NCBI GenBank assembly: GCA_014360385.1
Contig: JACIXO010000098.1
Span: 1 to 5,748 of the forward strand
Length of the DNA stretch: 5,748 nucleotides
Origin: Actinomycetota bacterium
GTDB taxonomy: Bacteria > Actinomycetota > Humimicrobiia > Humimicrobiales > Humimicrobiaceae
Direction of reading: 5' to 3'
Of this stretch, positions 1 to 4,483 are shown in pieces. The position numbers and the translations under genes are program-made. How positions within the stretch are numbered: position 1 is the first letter of the stretch; the number at the start of each line of letters is the position of its first letter. Below the pieces are notes generated by a model, which ran no database searches, was not told the origin of the DNA, and saw nothing but the letters and a program-made list of their open reading frames with translations.

Positions 1-35
1 CCTCCAGAGCCTCTCCACGTCGCCCGGCAGGGACA
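1..35. other. GC-rich window end, likely chimeric or artefactual
   Basis: Bases 1-34 are about 73% G+C (25 of 34), while the rest of the window is near 40%. In the PII frame this stretch encodes Ser/Arg/Pro-rich residues instead of the hydrophobic strand that normally precedes VNDEFVEP in PII proteins. The change occurs abruptly around bases 33-38. The simplest inference is foreign, adapter or misassembled sequence at a contig end; a true PII variant is less likely. Confidence 0.5.
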
Positions 36-191
36 TTAGCAGTAAATGAAGATTTTGTAGAACCAACAATTGAGGCTATTAAAAAAGGGGCTTACACAGG
101 GAATATAGGAGATGGAAAAATATTTGTCCTTGATCTTCCCCGCTGCATCAGAATAAGAACAGGCGAGGAGGGTGAAAATGCAATAGGATAA
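3..191 (+). CDS. glnB: Nitrogen regulatory protein PII, C-terminal part (5' truncated by window edge)
   Basis: PII is a small trimeric signalling protein that senses 2-oxoglutarate and ATP/ADP and tunes ammonium uptake and assimilation. Read from base 3, the frame ends at the TAA at 189-191. From about base 39 it gives the typical PII C-terminal half: AVNEDFVEPTIEAI, then TGNIGDGKIFVLDL (bases ~93-137), which fits the family's C-terminal signature, then RIRTG, whose arginines contact ATP phosphates in known PII structures. The T-loop with its possible uridylylation tyrosine lies outside the window, so modification cannot be judged. The first ~12 codons (SRASPRRPAG) do not look like PII, which normally has a hydrophobic beta strand here; see the separate edge feature. 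glnA follows 65 bases downstream on the same strand, a classic arrangement supporting a nitrogen role. GlnB versus GlnK cannot be separated from this part; the symbol reflects the glnA linkage. Confidence 0.9.
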   Translation, partial: SRASPRRPAGTLAVNEDFVEPTIEAIKKGAYTGNIGDGKIFVLDLPRCIRIRTGEEGENAIG

Positions 192-201
192 AATAGGATA
201 A
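182..201 (+). repeat. Perfect 2 x 10-bp tandem repeat over the PII stop codon
   Basis: AATAGGATAA occurs twice without a gap, at 182-191 and 192-201. The first copy carries the last codons and the TAA stop of the PII gene; the second lies in the spacer to glnA. It looks like a simple local duplication, with no evident function. Confidence 0.7.
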
Positions 202-214
202 TTTAGTTAAAAAA

Positions 215-227
215 TGGTAAAATACCA
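215..227 (+). promoter_or_regulatory. Short inverted repeat in the glnB-glnA spacer
   Basis: TGGTA (215-219), AAA, TACCA (223-227) form a perfect 5-bp inverted repeat about 30 bases before the glnA start. There is no T-run after it, so it is not a terminator. It could be a small hairpin in the glnB-glnA transcript or a protein site, but it matches neither the GlnR/TnrA nor the NtcA consensus and could occur by chance in AT-rich DNA. Confidence 0.25.
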
Positions 228-242
228 ATCATATAGCAATCA

Positions 243-250
243 GGAAGGAG
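243..250 (+). promoter_or_regulatory. Strong Shine-Dalgarno site for glnA
   Basis: GGAAGGAG lies 6 bases before the ATG at 257 and fixes the glnA start. With the short spacer after the PII gene it suggests efficient translation from a shared transcript. Confidence 0.85.
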
Positions 251-256
251 AAAGAT

Positions 257-1594
257 ATGGAAAACAATGACAAAATGAAGGAATATGTTTTAAAAAAGGC
301 CTATGATAACAACATCAAGTTCATAAGGCTCTGGTTCACCGATGTTCAAGGTTTCTTGAAAAGCTTTTCCATCACTATTGAAGAGCTGGAGGGAGCTCTG
401 GAAGAGGGAATGGGATTTGATGGTTCATCAATCGAAGGATACTCCAGAATAGAAGAAAGTGACATGATAGCAATGCCTGACCCAAACACTTTCCAGATTC
501 TTCCCTGGAGCCCTGCTGAAAAAGGAGTAGCCAGGATGTTCTGTGATATATTAGAACCAAACGGCTCCCATTTTGAAGGAGACCCGAGATGGGTTTTGAG
601 AAAAACTCTGGCCAAAGCAAAAGAAATGGGATATACCTTTTATGTGGGCCCCGAGCTGGAGTATTTCTATTTCAAATCAGATAAAGGAATACCTGAGATT
701 CTGGATAAAGGCGGTTACTTCGATCTAACACCGCTGGATGCTGCAACTTCTCTAAGAAGAGATACTATACTATACCTCGAATCTATGGGGATAGGAGTAG
801 AATATTCTCATCATGAAGTAGCCCCATCACAACATGAAATTGACTTAAGATATACTGATGCCTTAACTATGGCAGATAACGCAATGACCTATAGATTAGT
901 AGTGAAAGAGGTGGCTTTAAGACATGGCGTTTATGCTACTTTTATGCCAAAACCAATCTTCGGAGTAAATGGCAGTGGCATGCATACCCACCAATCACTA
1001 TTTAAGGGAGACAAAAATGTATTCTTTGATCCCAACGACGAATATAACCTCTCAGATATCGGGAAATACTATATTGCAGGCCTTCTGAAACACTGTAAAG
1101 AAATAGTAGCAATAACAAATCAGTGGGTAAATTCTTACAAGAGGCTTGTTCCTGGCTATGAAGCCCCTGTATACATATCGTGGGCAAGAAGAAATAGGTC
1201 CACTCTGGTAAGAGTGCCAATGTATAAACCAGGGAAGGAAAAATCCACAAGGATAGAATTTAGGTGCCCTGACCCGGCCTGTAATCCCTACCTCGCATTC
1301 AGCGTGATGCTAGCAGCAGGGCTTGAGGGCATAAAAAACAAGTATGAGTTACCAGAGCCTATAGAAGAAAACATATTCGAAATGGATGTCAAGAAAAGAG
1401 AAGAGGCGGGTATAGAAACTCTCCCTGATAATCTCTATGAAGCTGTAAAATATATGGAAAATAGCAAACTTGTCAGAGAAACTCTTGGAGATCATATCTT
1501 CTTTAAATTTATTGAGAACAAGAAAGTTGAGTGGGAAAGATACAGGACCCATGTGTCACAATATGAACTTGATACTTATCTATCTATTCTGTAA
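257..1594 (+). CDS. glnA: Glutamine synthetase type I (GSI-alpha)
   Basis: Cytoplasmic dodecameric enzyme that makes glutamine from glutamate, ammonia and ATP. It has 445 residues, normal for GSI-alpha. An N-terminal beta-grasp domain contains DGSSIEG (55-61), with Asp55 in the ammonium/substrate region. The catalytic domain carries PELEYF (132-137; metal ligands Glu133 and Glu135), HHEVAPSQHEID (Glu187, Glu194), NGSGMHTH (238-245; His243), KRLVPGYEAP with the flap glutamate Glu302, NRSTLVRVP (313-321) and RIEFR (Glu334, Arg336) before PDPACNPYLAF. The residue aligned with the adenylylated tyrosine of enterobacterial GSI-beta (NLYDL) falls in NIFEM and is Phe374, and the beta-type insertion is absent. 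Control by adenylylation is therefore not expected; feedback inhibition or PII-linked control is more likely, though this is inferred. The start is set by a strong Shine-Dalgarno site. The gene follows the PII gene and converges on the minus-strand unit, with 144 bases between. Confidence 0.98.
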   Translation: MENNDKMKEYVLKKAYDNNIKFIRLWFTDVQGFLKSFSITIEELEGALEEGMGFDGSSIEGYSRIEESDMIAMPDPNTFQILPWSPAEKGVARMFCDILEPNGSHFEGDPRWVLRKTLAKAKEMGYTFYVGPELEYFYFKSDKGIPEILDKGGYFDLTPLDAATSLRRDTILYLESMGIGVEYSHHEVAPSQHEIDLRYTDALTMADNAMTYRLVVKEVALRHGVYATFMPKPIFGVNGSGMHTHQSLFKGDKNVFFDPNDEYNLSDIGKYYIAGLLKHCKEIVAITNQWVNSYKRLVPGYEAPVYISWARRNRSTLVRVPMYKPGKEKSTRIEFRCPDPACNPYLAFSVMLAAGLEGIKNKYELPEPIEENIFEMDVKKREEAGIETLPDNLYEAVKYMENSKLVRETLGDHIFFKFIENKKVEWERYRTHVSQYELDTYLSIL

Positions 1595-1738
1595 ATTCCA
1601 TAAATTCTATGACTTGTGTTATCTAATATAGCCATTATATAACTACTTATCCAATAAGAGGTATGAGATAGACAAAATAAAATATAAATTAAAATAAAAT
1701 TAAAAGAAAGGCTGGGGAGAGTAGAAAGGTCATCACAA
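1595..1738. other. Convergent intergenic spacer, no clear terminator
   Basis: This spacer separates the converging ends of glnA and the VIT-like gene. It holds a weak inverted repeat (CTTAT-CCA-ATAAG, 1646-1658) and a low-complexity A/T tract at about 1674-1709. Read on the minus strand, the tract becomes T-rich just past the VIT-like gene, but no convincing GC-rich hairpin precedes it, so I do not call an intrinsic terminator for either gene. Confidence 0.5.
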
Positions 1739-2347
1739 CTAGGAAATAAGAGACAAAAGAAAACCTAAGCCGATGCAGAAGGCTCCTGCAAAAACCATCT
1801 TTATTCCACTTATTATCAGGCTAGTTTTTGAGACTCTCCCCAGAAAAAGACCTATCTCAAACAATATTAAAAAGGCAAGGAAAAACCCAATATAATAACA
1901 AACATTTATAGGCAAAAATCCCGCAAAGAAAAAGGGAAAGAGAGGGATAAATGCTGTTATCACAGGGAATACACCATTTGCGATAGCGATCGTTACAGAA
2001 GCAAACTTCTGAGCGCTTGAAATAACTGTATGGCTTAAGTCATGAAGAGTTGATTTTTCAAGGTCATCCAGTTCTTTTTTTCTCTCAGCGCTCTCGCTAA
2101 AGTAGGCACTCCAGACACCTGAAACTCCCAATGATATACACACGGCAGCTCCAGCAACAATAATATGAACAGGGTCTCTAACCTCTATAATATAGTTCCC
2201 AATAAGAACACCTATGATGGTTATTACTCCATCAAAACCATTTAATGCAAAGTATCTTCTAATTATGCTCGTTATACCAGCAATCCTGTTATAAGTCTTT
2301 ACTTTAGATATGTAGGTTGATATCTTTTCCTTAAACCGCTCAATCAT
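1739..2347 (-). CDS. VIT1/CCC1-family membrane protein, short-loop (TIGR00267-like)
   Basis: A 202-residue integral membrane protein resembling the VIT1/CCC1 family of proton-coupled Fe2+/Mn2+ transporters, in the reduced form best known from archaea. A basic, amphipathic N-terminus (1-34) precedes the hallmark FDGVITIIGVLIG (38-50), with Asp39 at the position of the family's transport-site aspartate. About five hydrophobic segments follow: roughly 37-55, 60-83, 112-142, 145-170 and 176-201. Between segments 2 and 3 is a charged stretch, SESAERKKELDDLEKS (84-99), with Glu85, 88, 92 and 97. It is much shorter than the glutamate-rich helical metal-binding domain of plant VIT1, and the usual SMGxGEY motif at the end of segment 2 reads SGVWSAY. 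Metal transport is therefore inferred from the fold, not shown. The start is ATG at 2347. The best Shine-Dalgarno (GGGGGTGG, 2363-2370) is 15 bases away, which is long. It lies 29 bases after the upstream 109-residue gene and is probably cotranscribed with it. Confidence 0.75.
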   Translation of the reverse strand: MIERFKEKISTYISKVKTYNRIAGITSIIRRYFALNGFDGVITIIGVLIGNYIIEVRDPVHIIVAGAAVCISLGVSGVWSAYFSESAERKKELDDLEKSTLHDLSHTVISSAQKFASVTIAIANGVFPVITAFIPLFPFFFAGFLPINVCYYIGFFLAFLILFEIGLFLGRVSKTSLIISGIKMVFAGAFCIGLGFLLSLIS

Positions 2348-2376
2348 TTATTATAGGTTTGACCACCCCCTTACAT

Positions 2377-2706
2377 TCACACTCTGGATTTTACTTTAAG
2401 CTCAACGTCTTTGAACATTCCTGCATTTTCCTTTAAGTACCTTAGTGTATTTACCACTATGGGAACAAAGTTCATTATCTTGTAAGCATCCATATCCCTG
2501 CATATCCCATTCTCATAAAGTTTTTGTTTATCCCTCTCCACTATCTTGTAAACCAGGTCAGCATTTAATGTGGACTTACTTAAAATCCTATCTATAGTGA
2601 CAAACCAGGAGAGAAGCTCCTGATTTCTGGTTATTTTCTGAATAACGTCAAATAGATTAACAAGGTCATCTCTATTTAAGATTACATTCAAACCCTTTTC
2701 TTCCAT
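2377..2706 (-). CDS. Hypothetical protein, 109 residues, paired with VIT-like gene
   Basis: I do not recognise this family. The protein has no signal peptide and no membrane segment, and appears soluble and mostly helical, with a basic C-terminus (ELKVKSRV). It has a single cysteine (in ICRDMDAYK) and no metal-binding cluster, nucleotide-binding loop or recognisable helix-turn-helix. The hydrophobic-charged pattern in LVNLFDVIQKI and LVYKIVERDKQKLY suggests helix packing or oligomerisation. The start is supported by purine-rich Shine-Dalgarno candidates: TGGGAG (2713-2718, 6 bases away) and AAGGAG (2719-2724). It ends 29 bases before the VIT-like gene on the same strand, so the two probably share a transcript and the protein may support or regulate that membrane protein; this rests on position only. 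Good Shine-Dalgarno, length and composition make it a likely real gene. Confidence 0.65.
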   Translation of the reverse strand: MEEKGLNVILNRDDLVNLFDVIQKITRNQELLSWFVTIDRILSKSTLNADLVYKIVERDKQKLYENGICRDMDAYKIMNFVPIVVNTLRYLKENAGMFKDVELKVKSRV

Positions 2707-2724
2707 TTCTAACTCCCACTCCTT

Positions 2725-2829
2725 TCATTCTTCAGGTGCCACTCCTTTAGCACGAACATCGCAATTCCTCTTCCCTTTTCTCTCCCCACTCCTCTTCGCG
2801 CTCTTTATTTTATCCGACATTTGTTTCAT
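2725..2829 (-). CDS. Possible 34-codon basic ORF or leader peptide
   Basis: Frame MKQMSDKIKSAKRSGERKGKRN (first 22 codons) continuing to VAPEE and a TGA at 2725-2727. A second possible ATG lies at 2820. The peptide is strongly basic in its first two thirds. It lies between the candidate minus-strand promoter and the 109-residue gene, and its stop is next to that gene's Shine-Dalgarno, so it could be a leader peptide or a small cotranscribed gene. Against this, no good Shine-Dalgarno precedes either ATG, and the strand is simply purine-rich, which yields Lys/Arg/Glu/Gly codons in any frame. Confidence 0.2.
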   Translation of the reverse strand: MKQMSDKIKSAKRSGERKGKRNCDVRAKGVAPEE

Positions 2830-2844
2830 AATCAATACGCCGAA

Positions 2845-2860
2845 TTTCCTCAATCGGAAA
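2845..2860. promoter_or_regulatory. Small inverted repeat in divergent promoter region
   Basis: TTTCC (2845-2849) and GGAAA (2856-2860) flank a 6-base spacer. It lies just upstream of the aldolase -35 box and within the leader of the minus-strand unit, where an operator could sit. The arms are short and no regulator consensus is recognised. Confidence 0.2.
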
Positions 2861-2875
2861 GAGTAAATTTGGATG

Positions 2876-2904
2876 TTGCCATAAAAATTTAAAATCAATA
2901 TAAT
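2876..2904 (+). promoter_or_regulatory. Sigma70-type promoter for the aldolase gene
   Basis: TTGCCA (2876-2881), a 17-bp spacer and a perfect TATAAT (2899-2904). Transcription would start near 2911, about 90 bases before the chosen aldolase start. This is a strong bacterial-type match. Confidence 0.7.
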
Positions 2905-2929
2905 AAGCTCGACTCTATAAAATTCACAA
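2900..2929 (-). promoter_or_regulatory. Candidate sigma70 promoter for the hypothetical-VIT unit
   Basis: On the minus strand, TTGTGA (2924-2929) and TATTAT (2900-2905) are separated by 18 bp. Transcription would begin near 2893, giving a ~190-nt leader to the 109-residue gene. The -10 box overlaps the -10 box of the aldolase promoter on the other strand. The -35 is only a fair match and the DNA is AT-rich. Confidence 0.4.
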
Positions 2930-2986
2930 CCGTAGAATACCCTTATGGGTAAGAGCTTCCCTCCTCAGAACCAAAAAGAAATAGCG

Positions 2987-2992
2987 AAAGGA
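2987..2992 (+). promoter_or_regulatory. Shine-Dalgarno deciding the aldolase start
   Basis: AAAGGA lies 9 bases before the ATG at 3002. No comparable site precedes the in-frame ATG at 2945, and the 19 residues it would add have no counterpart in the family, whose members begin much like MALINLKDLL. This makes 3002 the better start. Confidence 0.75.
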
Positions 2993-3001
2993 CAAGAGAG
3001 A

Positions 3002-4021
3002 ATGGCACTTATTAATCTTAAAGACCTTCTGACTCACGCGAGGAAGAATAAATATGCAGTTGGCGCTTTCAACATAACAAACTTAAGCCTTGTAGAATAT
3101 CTTATAGATGCAGCTTTAGAAGAAAGATCTCCAATAATTCTGCAGGTTGCAGAAGTTCATTTCAGGTATCTCAACCTTGAGGAAATTGCTCCATTTATAA
3201 TAAGCTCGGCAAAGAAGGTAAATATTCCTGTATGTGTCCATCTTGACCATGGCGAGAGCTTAAAGACAATTGTAAGAGCAATTAGATCGGGCTTCACCTC
3301 TGTAATGTTTGATGGAAGCAAATATCCCCTTGAAGAAAACATAAAACTTACTAAAGAAATAACAAGAATAGCCCATAGTGTTGGAGTAAGTGTTGAGGGA
3401 GAAATAGGATATGTGGGAGGAGAAGCTATTGGAGAAAGAGCACCAGTAGCCCATACTCCTCAGAAAGAACTTTTTACCAAGGTGGAAGAGGCTGTCAGAT
3501 TCTGGCAAGAAACAGATGTAGATGCACTCGCAATCGCTATAGGAAATGTTCATGGCTTTTATAAAGGAAGGCCCGAGCTGGACTTTGAAAGGCTTGCCCA
3601 GATAAGGGATGCTCTGAATATCCCCCTAGTTTTGCATGGAGGTTCTGGAATTCCGGATGAAGACTTTAGGAAAGCTATATCGCTTGGGATATGTAAGATT
3701 AACTTTTACACAGAAATGTCCAGGTCCGCTGTCGACAGGATTCGCCAGTATCTCTCCGAAAACCCAGAAATTAGTAGCTTTCCAGACGTAGTAAGAAAGG
3801 GTCTTGAAGAAGCAAAAAATGTCGTAAAACAAAGGCTCCAGGTATTCGGGAGCAGTAATGTCTGTGCCCCTGAGAAAACACTTTGCATCACGTGTTCAAA
3901 AGATGGTTGTGGAATAGAAGATCCCAGGCTAAAGCCAGGAACTAAAACTATACTATATGAAGAGCTGGTAGAAAAAATATCGCGGGAGGTAATCTCAAAT
4001 CTTCTACATCAGAAAACGTAA
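3002..4021 (+). CDS. fba: Class II fructose-bisphosphate aldolase (ketose-bisphosphate aldolase family) with Cys-rich tail
   Basis: Zinc-dependent cytoplasmic aldolase that reversibly cleaves fructose 1,6-bisphosphate to dihydroxyacetone phosphate and glyceraldehyde 3-phosphate. It has 339 residues from ATG 3002; an in-frame ATG at 2945 would add 19. The barrel shows GAFNITN (21-27), VHLDHGE (79-85; catalytic Asp82, zinc ligand His83), MFDGS (102-106), VEGEIGYVGG (131-140; Glu134), AIGNVHGFYKG (179-189; His184), LHGGSG (211-216; His212) and KINFYTE (232-238; Asn234 in the DHAP phosphate region). The usual fold ends near VFGSSN (281-286). Beyond it is a ~53-residue tail with Cys288, Cys295, Cys298 and Cys303 (spacing C-x6-C-x2-C-x4-C) and a terminal amphipathic helix (YEELVEKISREVISNLL). 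That makes it longer than the ~285-residue FbaA/GatY/KbaY norm. Tagatose-bisphosphate or another ketose-phosphate specificity cannot be excluded, since the core motifs are shared. It is apparently monocistronic, with its own promoter. Confidence 0.93.
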   Translation: MALINLKDLLTHARKNKYAVGAFNITNLSLVEYLIDAALEERSPIILQVAEVHFRYLNLEEIAPFIISSAKKVNIPVCVHLDHGESLKTIVRAIRSGFTSVMFDGSKYPLEENIKLTKEITRIAHSVGVSVEGEIGYVGGEAIGERAPVAHTPQKELFTKVEEAVRFWQETDVDALAIAIGNVHGFYKGRPELDFERLAQIRDALNIPLVLHGGSGIPDEDFRKAISLGICKINFYTEMSRSAVDRIRQYLSENPEISSFPDVVRKGLEEAKNVVKQRLQVFGSSNVCAPEKTLCITCSKDGCGIEDPRLKPGTKTILYEELVEKISREVISNLLHQKT

Positions 4022-4037
4022 AAATAAAAAAATAAAA

Positions 4038-4066
4038 AGCCCAATGACAGTGATCACTACCAGGCT
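4038..4066 (-). terminator. Possible minus-strand hairpin and T-tract
   Basis: Read on the minus strand, AGCC/GGCT arms enclose the perfect palindrome AGTGATCACT (4049-4058) and are followed by a T-rich tract (4022-4037). This resembles an intrinsic terminator for leftward transcription, although the stem is imperfect. On the plus strand the A-rich tract precedes the hairpin and no T-run follows, so it is a poor terminator for the aldolase gene. No intact leftward gene lies upstream of it. Confidence 0.25.
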
Positions 4067-4285
4067 GCTAGGGAACTTAGTCTTTGAACTTTAGCTTTGT
4101 CTAGCTTATACCTTATTGTTACACTCTTTTTGCATAAATTTTTCTCGCATTCTTTGCCTTTAATTCTCCTCCACTTTTTCTTGCTGATTTGATTTACTGA
4201 GATTTTAGTGCGCAGTCTTCTGGAAATTTGTGCAACATTTCAATGTTTCCTGGAGAGTATAAGATAAAATAGTCTATTTAATCGA

Positions 4286-4314
4286 TTGACAAACTAATAA
4301 ATTGGTAATATTAT
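4286..4314 (+). promoter_or_regulatory. Near-consensus sigma70 promoter for metX
   Basis: Perfect TTGACA (4286-4291), a 17-bp spacer and TATTAT (4309-4314). Transcription would start near 4321, leaving a ~160-nt untranslated leader before the metX ATG. The leader length would allow post-transcriptional control, but no known riboswitch is visible. Confidence 0.75.
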
Positions 4315-4483
4315 ACTTAAAACCCTGTAACAAAGCTCTTTAAAAAACTAAGAGAAGGCATAGTATAGTACAAAAAGTAAGGGTGTATCGTAAGCTTAGC
4401 AGTGGATATTTAAAAGCACAGCTTTCACAAATTCAGCCAAGAGGTTACATTAATAGTAAGTACAGACTACAGCAAATAGAAAA

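Larger units (their letters stand above)
4022..4483. other. 462-base intergenic region before metX
   Basis: No convincing gene is present. The first part is A-rich, then comes a 10-bp palindrome within a possible hairpin (4038-4066). Bases ~4070-4260 are pyrimidine-rich on the plus strand. On the minus strand they read as short open stretches broken by stops (14-codon ORF starting MLHKF at 4229, then a lysine-rich stretch), which may be decayed coding sequence or chance. From 4286 there is a good plus-strand promoter and a ~160-nt metX leader with small hairpins such as AAAGC-ACA-GCTTT (4413-4425). I find no SAM riboswitch, T-box or other recognisable RNA element. Confidence 0.6.

Noticed and set aside
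1430..1441. NLYEAV in glutamine synthetase resembles the NLYDL adenylylation site of GSI-beta.
   Set aside because: In the family alignment this segment corresponds to SLEEAL; the true adenylylation position falls in NIFEM and is Phe374, so the resemblance is accidental.
346..1552. Several minus-strand open frames of 67-89 codons inside glnA, and others inside fba.
   Set aside because: They lie fully antisense to strongly conserved genes, show no family features and lack ribosome-binding sites; they are shadows of the real coding frames.
1646..1658. CTTAT-CCA-ATAAG as a terminator between glnA and the VIT-like gene.
   Set aside because: The stem is only 5 bp, AT-rich, and not followed by a T-run on either strand.
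1712..1843. An 11-bp perfect inverted repeat: CTGGGGAGAGT (1712-1722) and ACTCTCCCCAG (1833-1843).
   Set aside because: The arms are 110 bases apart, one lies inside the VIT-like coding sequence, and a few 11-bp inverted matches are expected by chance in a window of this size.
2945..3001. Upstream in-frame ATG extending the aldolase by 19 residues.
   Set aside because: The added residues have no family counterpart and lack a Shine-Dalgarno, while ATG 3002 has one at a good distance and begins with the usual MAL.NLK sequence.
4376..4392. AAGGGTGTATCG in the metX leader recalls the T-box sequence AGGGTGGTACCGCG.
   Set aside because: Several conserved positions differ, and there is no specifier stem or downstream terminator/antiterminator pair.
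4321..4483. SAM riboswitch expected upstream of a methionine gene.
   Set aside because: None of the conserved S-box core segments or a four-way junction can be traced; only small isolated hairpins are present.
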